DNA of 53,730 bases from Gordonia jinhuaensis (lineage in GTDB: Bacteria > Actinomycetota > Actinomycetes > Mycobacteriales > Mycobacteriaceae). The notes beneath the pieces are model-generated. The model was not told the origin of the DNA, searched no databases, and was given only the letters and a program-made list of their open reading frames with translations. Positions within the stretch are counted from its first letter, which is position 1. Each line of letters starts with the position of its first letter. Position numbers and translations under genes: made by a program. The stretch lies in the NCBI RefSeq assembly GCF_014639795.1, contig NZ_BMGC01000026.1:1-53730 (forward strand). The letters are read 5' to 3'. Positions 45,904-53,649 of the stretch are shown here, in pieces.

Positions 45904-46809
45904 ATGACGCTGCACGACAACATGTCCACCCCCGGCATGTCCACTTCCCACACCTCCACTTCCCGCACGTCCACCTCGGGTGGCAGTGAGATCGTGCGTG
46001 GCAGCACGTCGCCGGACTCGCCCGGGCATCTTCCGGGTATGCGCGGTGACTCCCCACTCGATGGTGAGTATTTCCACGCCGAGTACCGCATCAGAACCGG
46101 CGACGTGGCGCCCTCGATGCGCCTGCGTCTGGATGCGGTGGCGCGGTATCTGCAGGACATCGCCAACGACAACCTCGACGCCTCCGGGGTGGCCGATGCC
46201 GATCCCTTCTGGATCGTGCGGCGCACCGTCATCGACGTACACTCTCCGATCTCCTGGCCGGGTGCGGTCCACCTGCAACGCTGGTGCGGCGGGGTGTCCA
46301 CGCGGTGGGCCAACATGCGGGTCAGGATGACCGCGCACCATGACACCAACCCGTTCAATCCCGACCCGCGGCCGGCGGGACTGATCGAGACCGAGGCGTT
46401 CTGGATCAATGTGAACGACAAGGGAATGCCCTCGCGCATCAGCGATGCCGGATTCTCTCTGCTCGCCAAGTCGACGGACGAACACCGATTGCGCTGGTCG
46501 CCGATGAACACCACCCCGATGCCCGAATCCGGCGATGACCGTCCGCATACCCTGCGAGCCACCGACTTCGACCCGTTCGATCACATGAACAACGCCGCGT
46601 ACTGGCAGATCGCCGAGGATGAAGTGACCGGGCGGCCGCATCTGCTCGACCGCCCGTTTCGTGCGGTTATCGAGTACCTGCGTCCGATACCGCAGGGATC
46701 GTCGGTGACCGTTCGGCGCGATCATTCCGACGATCGAGTGGCGATGTGGATGCTGCTCGACGGACAGGTCGCGGCCACGATGGCCCTCTCACCCCTTCCG
46801 GTCGAGTGA
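45904..46809 (+). CDS. Acyl-ACP thioesterase-like protein
   Basis: 301 aa from the ATG at 45904, although several in-frame ATGs follow. The first 50 residues are Ser/Thr-rich low complexity (STSHTSTSRTSTSG) from a short DNA repeat and may not be essential. From about residue 55 (EYFHAEYRIRTGDVAPSMRL) it has the tandem-hotdog fold of FatA/FatB-like acyl-ACP thioesterases (compare Rv2001). The second half has the DFDPFDHMNNAAYW active-site region. It likely releases fatty acids from carrier proteins or CoA in the cytosol. It stands alone between the oxygenase and the Fur-family gene. Confidence 0.82.
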   Translation: MTLHDNMSTPGMSTSHTSTSRTSTSGGSEIVRGSTSPDSPGHLPGMRGDSPLDGEYFHAEYRIRTGDVAPSMRLRLDAVARYLQDIANDNLDASGVADADPFWIVRRTVIDVHSPISWPGAVHLQRWCGGVSTRWANMRVRMTAHHDTNPFNPDPRPAGLIETEAFWINVNDKGMPSRISDAGFSLLAKSTDEHRLRWSPMNTTPMPESGDDRPHTLRATDFDPFDHMNNAAYWQIAEDEVTGRPHLLDRPFRAVIEYLRPIPQGSSVTVRRDHSDDRVAMWMLLDGQVAATMALSPLPVE

Positions 46810-46833
46810 GTCGCCGCTGATACTGGAGTCGAT

Positions 46834-46870
46834 CCACTTTCTGGACTCATTCCAGAAAGTGGTCTAGTGT
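46834..46870 (+). promoter_or_regulatory. fur-family gene promoter with perfect 12-5-12 palindrome
   Basis: CCACTTTCTGGA (46834-46845), spacer CTCAT, and its exact complement at 46851-46862. A -10-like TAGTGT follows at 46865-46870, only 7 bases before the ATG, which would give a leaderless transcript. The palindrome covers the -35 region, the expected site for an autorepressor such as the downstream Fur-family protein. Confidence 0.75.
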
Positions 46871-46877
46871 CGTCTGC

Positions 46878-47312
46878 ATGGCACAGGAGGACTCCGATCC
46901 GGTGACCGCCTTGCGGTCGGCGGGTCTGCGCATCACAGCGCCGCGCATCGCGGCGCTGGAGGTGCTCGAGTCGATGCCGCATGCCACGGCCGACCAGGTG
47001 GCGGGCGCAGTGCGTGCGCGACTCGGCGGCGTCTCGACGCAGACCGTGTATGACACCTTGCGCGTATGCGCCGATCGCGGACTCCTGCGCCGGATCGAAC
47101 CGGCCGGTTCACCGGTGCGCTACGAGACCCGCACCGCCGACAATCACCACCACCTGGTGTGTCGCGGCTGCGGAACCGTCCGAGACATCGATTGTGTTGT
47201 GGGACAAGCTCCGTGCCTGACCCCCGATCGCGACCACGGATTCGTCGTCGACGAGGCCGAAGTGACGTTCTGGGGACTGTGCGAGAACTGTCGCACCGAC
47301 GCGACCGGCTGA
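46878..47312 (+). CDS. furA: Fur-family regulator (FurA/PerR-like)
   Basis: 144 aa. N-terminal winged helix (RSAGLRITAPRIAALEVLE, then GVSTQTVYDTLRVCADRGLL) and a C-terminal dimerisation and metal domain with HHHLVCRGCG and CENCR, two CxxC pairs that bind structural zinc, and regulatory His/Asp residues. It most likely senses peroxide or iron and represses itself and the catalase gene 137 bp downstream, as FurA does with katG in mycobacteria. The start at 46878 lies right behind the palindromic operator and a -10-like box, so leaderless translation is likely. Confidence 0.9.
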   Translation: MAQEDSDPVTALRSAGLRITAPRIAALEVLESMPHATADQVAGAVRARLGGVSTQTVYDTLRVCADRGLLRRIEPAGSPVRYETRTADNHHHLVCRGCGTVRDIDCVVGQAPCLTPDRDHGFVVDEAEVTFWGLCENCRTDATG

Positions 47313-47449
47313 CGTAACGACACGCCTCTCGCGTCATCGACTGCGGCGCAATGCTTTTCTCCCGTTCGCCGCTCAGCAGTGTTTCCCCCGCCCCGCTCAG
47401 TCCCGTGCGGGGACGGTTCACCCGTCAGAAAGCAAGCCAGGAGGTTTAC

Positions 47450-48967
47450 ATGACCAGCCACATCGGCAGCGGCAACCACATCGGTGAGGGTGAGCGCTAC
47501 ACCACCACCAACCGCTACACCACCAACAATGCCGGCATCCCGGTCGCCAGTGACAGTGAATCACTGACCGCGGGCACGCAGGGTCCGGTGCTGCTGCACG
47601 ATCACTACCTCGTGGAGAAGCTCGCACAGTTCAACCGCGAGCGGGTACCCGAGCGCGTGGTGCATGCCAAGGGCGGCGGGGCATTCGGTGAGCTGGTGGT
47701 GACCGGTGACGTGTCGCGCTACACCAAGGCCAAGCTGTTCGCTCCCGGTGCGCGAACCGAGTCGCTGGTGCGGTTCTCGACGGTTGCCGGCGAGCAGGGC
47801 AGCCCCGATACGTGGCGTGACCCGCGCGGATTCGCGGTGAAGTTCTACACCGAGGAGGGCAATTACGACCTCGTCGGCAACAACACCCCGGTGTTCTTCA
47901 TTCGCGACGCGATCAAGTTCCCCGACTTCATCCGCTCACAGAAGCGGCTGCCCGGGTCGGGCCTGCGGGACCACAACATGCAGTGGGATTTCTGGACATT
48001 GAGTCCCGAGAGCGCACACCAGGTGACCTGGCTGATGGGTGATCGTGGGATCCCGAAGACCTGGCGTCATATGGACGGATTCGGCTCGCACACCTACCAG
48101 TGGGTCAACGCCGAGGGCGAGCGGTTCTGGGTGAAGTACCACTTCAAGACGAATCCGGGCATCGAATTTTTGACCCAGGACGAGGCCGACCGACTGGCCG
48201 GGTCCAGCCCCGACGTCCATCGTCAGGATCTCTACCAGTCGATCGAGCGCGGTGAGTTCCCGAGTTGGACGCTCAAGGTGCAGATCATGCCCGTCGACGA
48301 CGCGGAGGACTACCGCTTCAACCCCTTCGACCTGACGAAAGTGTGGTCGCAGAAGGACTATCCGCTGATCGAGGTGGGCACCTGGACACTGAACCGCAAC
48401 CCGGAGAACTTCTTCGCCGAGATCGAGCAGGCCTCCTTCGAGCCGTCGAATGTGGTTCCCGGCGTGGGGTTCTCGCCCGACAAGATGCTGCTGGGACGGG
48501 TGTTCTCCTACGCCGACGCCCACCGCTACCGCATCGGCACCAATTACGCTCAGCTGCCGGTCAATTCGCCGAAGGCGGCGGCCCAGCTGAACACGTACTC
48601 CAAGGAGGGATCGATGGCCTACCGCTTCTCCTCGGCCGACACCCCGGTGTACGCTCCGAACTCGTACGGCGGAGCCCACGCCGACCCAAGCGTCGCCGGA
48701 GACGAAGGTGTGTGGAACTTCGGCGAGTCGGCGGTGCGCGCCGGTTACATCACCCACGCCGAGGACGACGACTTCGGTCAGGCCGGCACGATGGTGCGTG
48801 AGGTCCTCGACGACGCGGCTCGTGAGCGGCTGCTGAACAACATCGTCGGGCATGTGCTCGACGGGGTGCGTGAACCGGTGCTGTCGCGGGTCTTCGAGTA
48901 CTGGCGCAACGTGGACGAGGACCTGGGCAAGAAGGTCGAGGAGGGTGTGCGCGCCGGCCAGGCATGA
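47450..48967 (+). CDS. katA: Monofunctional heme catalase (clade 3, KatA-like)
   Basis: 505 aa from the ATG at 47450 with a strong CAGGAGG ribosome binding site. Catalase landmarks: the distal His in [32 protein letters not shown], the Asn in GNNTPVFF, and the heme-ligand Tyr in [14 protein letters not shown]. It splits hydrogen peroxide to water and oxygen in the cytosol. The length fits small-subunit catalases. It lies behind the Fur-family gene, replacing the more usual furA-katG pairing of mycobacteria, and is followed by dps, so the three form a peroxide-defence block. Confidence 0.96.
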   Translation: MTSHIGSGNHIGEGERYTTTNRYTTNNAGIPVASDSESLTAGTQGPVLLHDHYLVEKLAQFNRERVPERVVHAKGGGAFGELVVTGDVSRYTKAKLFAPGARTESLVRFSTVAGEQGSPDTWRDPRGFAVKFYTEEGNYDLVGNNTPVFFIRDAIKFPDFIRSQKRLPGSGLRDHNMQWDFWTLSPESAHQVTWLMGDRGIPKTWRHMDGFGSHTYQWVNAEGERFWVKYHFKTNPGIEFLTQDEADRLAGSSPDVHRQDLYQSIERGEFPSWTLKVQIMPVDDAEDYRFNPFDLTKVWSQKDYPLIEVGTWTLNRNPENFFAEIEQASFEPSNVVPGVGFSPDKMLLGRVFSYADAHRYRIGTNYAQLPVNSPKAAAQLNTYSKEGSMAYRFSSADTPVYAPNSYGGAHADPSVAGDEGVWNFGESAVRAGYITHAEDDDFGQAGTMVREVLDDAARERLLNNIVGHVLDGVREPVLSRVFEYWRNVDEDLGKKVEEGVRAGQA

Positions 48968-49130
48968 CGTGCACCCGACCCTCGGCACACACCGGGTGAA
49001 CCCCGGATAACGGAATGTATGGCAGCGCCATCTGGTTGATATCAGTAAGTGCTGTGCAGTCCGGATCGCAGCAGTCGTTCGGAAACGATCGACATTCGAG
49101 CACACCACCTGACGAAAGGGATGATCGACG

Positions 49131-49619
49131 ATGAGCAACCCGATCACCAGCACCCCCATCACGAGCACCTTGAACCCCGAGCAGCAGGAAGTCACCGGAA
49201 AGGCGTTGCAGGACACGGTGGTCGATCTGATCGACCTGTCGCTGATCGCCAAGCAGGCGCACTGGAACGTGGTGGGACGCCAGTTCCGCTCGGTACACCT
49301 CGAACTCGACGAACTCGTCAGTGCCGCACGCGAGTTCACCGACGCCGCCGCCGAGCGTGCGACCGCGATCGGTGTGAGCCCCGACGGTCGCGCCGAGACA
49401 GTCGCCAAGACGGCCTCCACCAAGGGATTCGGCGACGGCTGGACCAAGGACTCCGATGTGGTCGCAGCGATCGTGGAGAATCTCCGCGCCGTGATCGACG
49501 GTCTGCGCGAGCGGATCACCGTCACCGAGGAATCCGACCCGGTCACCCAGGACCTGCTCATCGAGATCGCCTCGAAGCTCGAGCAGCTGCACTGGATGTG
49601 GCAGGCTCAGTCGGCCTGA
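49131..49619 (+). CDS. dps: Dps-family ferritin-like DNA-protection protein
   Basis: 162 aa. The ferroxidase-site helices are visible (LSLIAKQAHWNVVGRQF with His44-Trp45, then HLELDELVSAAREF), as is the closing LEQLHWMWQAQ. The N-terminal tail has a small repeat (ITSTPITST). Dps stores iron and uses peroxide as oxidant, which limits hydroxyl radicals, and may bind DNA. It lies 163 bp behind the catalase gene; the gap has a poorly defined palindromic TGATATCA at about 49038. It ends before a strong hairpin. Confidence 0.93.
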   Translation: MSNPITSTPITSTLNPEQQEVTGKALQDTVVDLIDLSLIAKQAHWNVVGRQFRSVHLELDELVSAAREFTDAAAERATAIGVSPDGRAETVAKTASTKGFGDGWTKDSDVVAAIVENLRAVIDGLRERITVTEESDPVTQDLLIEIASKLEQLHWMWQAQSA

Positions 49620-49642
49620 TCTGTCCGGTTCACCCCGGACCT

Positions 49643-49690
49643 CTCTGCAGCGCAAGACCTCTGCAGCGCAAGACCTCTCTGCAGCCCAGA
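49643..49690. repeat. 16-bp tandem repeat downstream of dps
   Basis: CTCTGCAGCGCAAGAC is present at 49643-49658 and 49659-49674, with a third, imperfect copy to about 49690. It is untranslated and sits between the dps stop and the terminator hairpin. Confidence 0.85.
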
Positions 49691-49696
49691 GTGCGC

Positions 49697-49732
49697 AACG
49701 CTCCCGCACGGATTCGTCCGTACGGGAGCGTT
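49697..49732. terminator. Hairpin with UUCG loop between convergent dps and phosphatase genes
   Basis: 16-bp arms (49697-49712 and 49717-49732) with one G-U pair, closed by the very stable TTCG tetraloop. It lies between convergent genes and likely serves both directions. Confidence 0.8.
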
Positions 49733-49757
49733 GTCGTCTGGTCAGGATCCGCCGCAC

Positions 49758-50396
49758 TCAGACCGGGGGTTCCTGGTCGACGAGCGCCAGTTCCCAGTCA
49801 CCGCCGTCGCGGATCAGGACCTGATAGGAGCCGGTCTGCACCCGTAACGCATCGTCGGGTAACTCGAACATGTCGGTGAGCAGTGGCCGGATCACCGCGT
49901 CGTGGCTCACCACCGTGATCGGGCCGCCGAGTTCGGCGGCCCGATCGGCCATCGCCTCCAGGGCCGGTCGAGCGCGGGCGAGAACGTCGTCGCGCGTCTC
50001 GACGCCGGGTGCGGCATCGACGCTGCCCCACTGCGCGATCACGTCGGCCTTCGGATGACCGGTCCACTGCCCGTAGTCGCGATCGTTGAAGGCGGCGTCG
50101 GTGAGTGTCGGCGAATGGGTCGCGTCGGCGATGGCCGCCGCGGTCTGCCGCGCTCGGGTCAACGGGCTGCTGATCACCTGCGCGAAGGTGCCGAACTCGG
50201 CCGCCAGCGCCTTGCCGAGCGCGGTCACCTGGGTGTGGCCGAACTCGTCGAGTTCGACGTCGGCAAGCCCCCGAAGCTTGCCGTCGGCGTTGAGTGCGGT
50301 GCGGCCGTGGCGGGCGAGTACCACCGTGACCCGCGCCTGCTCCGGGAACTCCCGCGCTGTTGCCCGCTGCCGCTCGTGCGTATGTTTGTCGTTCAC
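49758..50396 (-). CDS. Histidine phosphatase / phosphoglycerate-mutase-like protein
   Basis: 212 aa from a GTG at 50396, one base after the enolase stop. The frame runs on upstream inside eno, but that part is an off-frame shadow. The catalytic LARHGRTALNADGKLRG motif, ISSPLTRARQTA and the second His in VVSHDAVIRPLL define the superfamily. It could be a cofactor-dependent phosphoglycerate mutase, which would form the enolase substrate, or a broad phosphatase of the GpmB/CobC kind. Co-transcription with enolase favours a glycolytic role. Confidence 0.82.
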   Translation of the reverse strand: MNDKHTHERQRATAREFPEQARVTVVLARHGRTALNADGKLRGLADVELDEFGHTQVTALGKALAAEFGTFAQVISSPLTRARQTAAAIADATHSPTLTDAAFNDRDYGQWTGHPKADVIAQWGSVDAAPGVETRDDVLARARPALEAMADRAAELGGPITVVSHDAVIRPLLTDMFELPDDALRVQTGSYQVLIRDGGDWELALVDQEPPV

Positions 50397-50397
50397 G

Positions 50398-51672
50398 TCA
50401 GCCGAGTCCGAACGGGAGTTCACGGTTGTCGTCGGCGATCTCGATGAGAAGGTTGTACTTCGACACCCGCTCACCGCGGGCCGGGGCGCCGGATTTGATC
50501 CGCCCGGCGCCGGTACCGACGGCGAGATCGGCGATGAAGGTGTCGGGAGTCTCGCCTGACCGATGTGAGACGAACTGGGTGTAGTTGCCATCGCGGCAGG
50601 TGATCATCGCGTCGAGAGTTTCTGTGACGGTGCCGATCTGGTTGACCTTGATCAGTGCGGAGTTGCCCACACCCTGGTCGATCCCCTCGGAGATGATCCC
50701 CGGATTGGTGCAGAAGATGTCGTCGCCGACCAGCTGGATCGTGTCGCCGAGCCGACTGGTCAGCCGCTGCCATCCTGGCCAATCCGATTCGGACAAACCG
50801 TCTTCGATCGAGTAGACCGGGTAACGCTTGACCATCTCGGCGTACCGTTCGATCATCTCATCGCTCGAGAACGGTTTCCCCGCAACGGTATAGGTGCCGT
50901 CGGAATAGAACTCACTCGACGCTGGATCGATGGCGATCGCCACGCCGTCGGTACCCGCGGTGTAGCCGGCGGTGGTGATCGCCTCGACCAGCAGATCCAG
51001 TGCCTCCTCGGGTTCGGCGATCTCGGGTGCGAAGCCGCCTTCGTCGCCCAGGCCCACGGACATGTTGCGCGAGTGCAGAAGTGACCGCAGTGCCGAGTAC
51101 ACCTCCGAGCCTGCGCGCACCGCCTCGGCGATACTCGGTGCACCGATCGGCGCGAGCATGAATTCCTGGAAGTCGAGTTCGTTGAGTGCGTGCACGCCGC
51201 CGTTGATGACGTTGAAATGCGGCACCGGCAGATCGGGGGCACCGACGAATCCGAAGAACGATTGCCACAGTTGTTGTCGCTCGGCGGTGGCGAAGGCGTA
51301 GGAGGCGGCGATCGAGACGCCGACGATCGCATTGGCGCCCAGACGTGACTTGTTGGTGGTGCCGTCGAGGTCGATCAGCTCGTGGTCGAGTTCGGCGAGG
51401 CTGGGGAACTCGTGTCCGGCGAGGCGTTCGTGGATCTCGCCGTTGACCGACTCGACCGCCTTGAGTACGCCCTGACCCGAATACCGATCCTTGTCACCGT
51501 CACGCAGCTCGGTGGCCTCCCGCGATCCGGTCGACGCGCCGGCCGGAACCCCGGTGCGGATGACGATGTCGTCGTTGCCGGGTGCGGCGGCGGCCAGGGT
51601 GACCGACAGTGTCGGGCGCGACCGCGAATCGAGGATCTCCACGGCGTGGACAGTGCGAATGGTGATGCTCAC
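50398..51672 (-). CDS. eno: Enolase, sequence-divergent form
   Basis: 424 aa from a GTG at 51672. The catalytic residues are all recognisable: GDEGGFAPEI (Glu), ALIKVNQIGT (Lys), SHRSGETPD (His) and RIKSGAPARGERVSKYN (Lys). Two normally near-invariant spots differ: the usual DSRGNPT reads DSRSRPT (15-21), and the mobile loop PSGAST reads PAGAST (43-48), though the Mg-binding Ser47 is kept. It converts 2-phosphoglycerate to phosphoenolpyruvate. It is paired with a mutase-like gene rather than with the ftsB-type neighbours of the main actinobacterial eno, so it may be a second copy. It faces a fluoride riboswitch and two fluoride-channel genes; enolase is the main fluoride target, so a stress role is plausible. 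Confidence 0.9.
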   Translation of the reverse strand: MSITIRTVHAVEILDSRSRPTLSVTLAAAAPGNDDIVIRTGVPAGASTGSREATELRDGDKDRYSGQGVLKAVESVNGEIHERLAGHEFPSLAELDHELIDLDGTTNKSRLGANAIVGVSIAASYAFATAERQQLWQSFFGFVGAPDLPVPHFNVINGGVHALNELDFQEFMLAPIGAPSIAEAVRAGSEVYSALRSLLHSRNMSVGLGDEGGFAPEIAEPEEALDLLVEAITTAGYTAGTDGVAIAIDPASSEFYSDGTYTVAGKPFSSDEMIERYAEMVKRYPVYSIEDGLSESDWPGWQRLTSRLGDTIQLVGDDIFCTNPGIISEGIDQGVGNSALIKVNQIGTVTETLDAMITCRDGNYTQFVSHRSGETPDTFIADLAVGTGAGRIKSGAPARGERVSKYNLLIEIADDNRELPFGLG

Positions 51673-51785
51673 GGCTACTCCAGTGCTCCAGACTCCCCCG
51701 TGTGCAGTTGTGGTCGTCGTCTGCGTATGGCCCAGACGTGGTGCGCGGGGCCCCGGTCCGCGTGCTCGCGACACTACCGCAGCGC

Positions 51786-51862
51786 TAGACTCGTGTACTG
51801 GCGATGGAGCTCGCCGGAGCGATTGTTCGCTCGAACCGCCGAGATGGCTGATGGTTCCTACC
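51786..51862 (+). promoter_or_regulatory. Fluoride riboswitch (crcB RNA motif) with -10 box
   Basis: Aptamer at 51800-51862: GGCGATGGAGCTCGCC, then a hairpin GAGCGATTGTTCGCTC, then AACCGCC, and GGCTGATGGTTCCTACC. These match the conserved order of the crcB motif (GGNGATGG...CGCC, then CTGATG...CCTAC). A -10-like TAGACT lies at 51786-51791. The TACCC at the end of the aptamer can pair with the GGGGTG of the ribosome binding site at about 51874-51879, which would fit control of translation; that pairing is inference. Confidence 0.88.
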
Positions 51863-51884
51863 CGCGTATCGACAGGGGTGGAGC

Positions 51885-52532
51885 ATGTCTGCAGCACGAG
51901 ATCCCGGTGCACGTGGTTCCGGTGGCGATGATCCCGGTGGTGGCCGTCTCGGTGATGATGATTCGGGTCGCGGCGAGCCCAGCAGGGGCCGATCCGGCGA
52001 CAGAGAACTGCGGCGCGCACGACCGCGGCTGCCCGTCGACCCAGACATCCTGGACGAGACGGACGCCGATTCGGTTGCGACCGGCGGTCAGACGATCTCG
52101 GCCGATCGGCGAGCGCCGACACCGCTGCACCGGCAGTTCCGGGCGATCGCACTGGTTCTCGCCGGCGGCTTGATCGGTGCGGTGGTCCGGTATCTGCTCG
52201 AAGAGCAGTTCCCGCATTCGGCGACCGGATGGCCGGTGGCCACCTTCTCGATCAACCTTGCCGGCGCCTTCGTACTCGGTGTGCTGCTCGAGGCGTTGGC
52301 ACGCCTCGGTGACGACTCGGGGTGGAGGCAGCGGCTGCGGCTGTTCGCGGGTACCGGATTCTGTGGAGCGTTCACCACCTACAGCACGTTCTCACTCGAG
52401 GCGGTCAACCTGTTCCGTGACGACGCCGCGGGAACCGCATTCGCCTACCTGGCGGTCTCGGTGATCCTCGGTGTGGTTTGTGCCTGGGCGGGAATCGTGG
52501 CGGCGTCGGCGATCGGGAGGGGTCGAGCGTGA
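51885..52532 (+). CDS. crcB: Fluoride channel CrcB/Fluc, subunit 1, with N-terminal extension
   Basis: 215 aa, much longer than the usual 120-130. The C-terminal part (about 85-215) is a normal Fluc protein with four membrane segments and the signatures INLAGAFVLG and GFCGAFTTYSTFSLE. The first 85 residues are polar, Gly/Asp/Arg-rich and look disordered. No ATG, GTG or TTG lies in frame between 51885 and the first membrane segment, so the extension must be translated. A GGGGTGGAG site precedes the ATG. The protein exports fluoride passively, probably as a heterodimer with the next gene product in opposite topology. Expression is controlled by the fluoride riboswitch 22 bases upstream. Confidence 0.93.
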   Translation: MSAARDPGARGSGGDDPGGGRLGDDDSGRGEPSRGRSGDRELRRARPRLPVDPDILDETDADSVATGGQTISADRRAPTPLHRQFRAIALVLAGGLIGAVVRYLLEEQFPHSATGWPVATFSINLAGAFVLGVLLEALARLGDDSGWRQRLRLFAGTGFCGAFTTYSTFSLEAVNLFRDDAAGTAFAYLAVSVILGVVCAWAGIVAASAIGRGRA

Positions 52533-52897
52533 TCGCGCTGTGGATCGGGGTCGCCGGAGCGTTCGGGGCGCTGGCACGATTCGGCCTCGACTCGGAGATC
52601 AAGGCGCGCTGGGCGCGTCCGTTCCCGTTGGGCACCTTCGTGATCAACTGCTCGGGCGGCCTCATACTCGGTGTCCTTGCCGGTGTGGTGATCTTCCATG
52701 CCGCGCCACCGGAGCTGCAGGACATCCTCGGGACCGGCTTCTGCGGCGGTTACACCACTTTCAGCACGGCGTCGTTCGAGACGGTGCGCCTGGTGCAGGG
52801 CGGGCGCGGCGCACTCGCGCTAAGTAACGCCCTGGGCTCGGTGATCTGTTCGACTGCGGCATACGCACTCGGGATGTGGCTGGCCTACCTTCTCTGA
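52529..52897 (+). CDS. crcB: Fluoride channel CrcB/Fluc, subunit 2
   Basis: 122 aa from a GTG at 52529 that overlaps the stop of the first crcB (GTGA), behind a GGGAGGGG site. It has four membrane segments and the family signatures VINCSGGLILG and GFCGGYTTFSTASFE, with the Asn and Phe/Ser residues of the fluoride pathway. Two different Fluc genes in tandem usually mean a heterodimeric channel with antiparallel subunits in the cytoplasmic membrane. Length is normal, unlike the first subunit. Confidence 0.95.
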   Translation: MIALWIGVAGAFGALARFGLDSEIKARWARPFPLGTFVINCSGGLILGVLAGVVIFHAAPPELQDILGTGFCGGYTTFSTASFETVRLVQGGRGALALSNALGSVICSTAAYALGMWLAYLL

Positions 52898-53034
52898 GAT
52901 GGGCGGAGCAGACGGCATCGGATGTGGCCGGGCACACCGCATCTCATGCGGCAGAACTGTCTCACAACTCTTGGGATCGTCGCTCGCCGGGGCGATGCTT
53001 GTACATCGTGCGCGATGTCAGCGGTGGGCAAGAG

Positions 53035-53098
53035 GTTCGCGAGATAAGGGGTTCGCGAGATGAGCGGTTCGCGAGATGGTGGGTTCGTGAGATGAGAA
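53035..53098 (+). repeat. 16-bp tandem repeat (4 copies) leading into the antigen-85-like gene
   Basis: Copies at 53035-53050, 53051-53066, 53067-53082 and 53083-53098, each starting GTTCGYGAGAT. The last copy contains the start codon at 53092. Each copy brings a GAGAT element that resembles part of a ribosome binding site or a start codon. Confidence 0.9.
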
Positions 53099-53649
53099 GT
53101 GGGACGCGGGGTTTGTCGCTACGTGTGGTGGTTGCACTGCTGGTGGCGGCGATGGCGCTGGTGGGCGGGGCCGGAAATGCGTTGGCGTGGGGTCCGCCGC
53201 CGAATGAGGCGCCGACCTTCCGTCAGGATCGCATCAATGGCTATGGCATGGGTGATCCGTTGGTGCGGACGTGGGCTGCGCAGGGTGTGGATCGCACGAA
53301 GGCGCCGACTTTGGTGTTCCTCGATGGGCTGCGTGCTACTGATGATGTGAGTGGCTGGGAGCGTGACAGTAACGTCGCTTACCTGTCCAAGCGGGGCTAC
53401 AACGTCGTGATGCCGGTGGGCGGGCAGTCGAGTTTCTATGCGGACTGGAATGCGCCGTCGGGTGGTCGGAGTACGCCGTATCGGTGGGAGAGCGTTCTGA
53501 CGGGGAGTCTTCCGGCGTATCTGTCGTCGCGGGGGTTCTTCAATCGGACGTTGATCGGGTTGTCGATGTCGGGTGCGCAGGCGGTGATGATCGCCAACAA
53601 CAACCGTGACGAGTATGCGCGGGTGGGGGGCTGGTGCACGAGTAGGTGA
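53092..53649 (+). pseudogene. Antigen-85-like mycolyltransferase, truncated by an insertion
   Basis: 185 residues remain of a protein that is normally about 300-340. The signal peptide covers about 1-32 (LRVVVALLVAAMALVGGAG, ending NALAW). The alpha/beta-hydrolase start resembles antigen 85 (PTLVFLDGLRATDDVSGWE, MPVGGQSSFYADW, Ser nucleophile in GLSMSGAQAVMIA). After ARVGG the family would continue with a Leu-Ser-Gly-Phe-like stretch, but the frame turns into WCTSR and a stop. The catalytic Glu and His are therefore missing. An IS3-like element starts at that point. The intact protein would transfer mycolates to trehalose or arabinogalactan in the cell wall. The other half may lie past the window end. 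Confidence 0.8.

Noticed and set aside
51673-51799. A second fluoride riboswitch on the minus strand in front of eno
   Set aside because: The minus-strand leader lacks the GGNGATGG and CTGATG elements.
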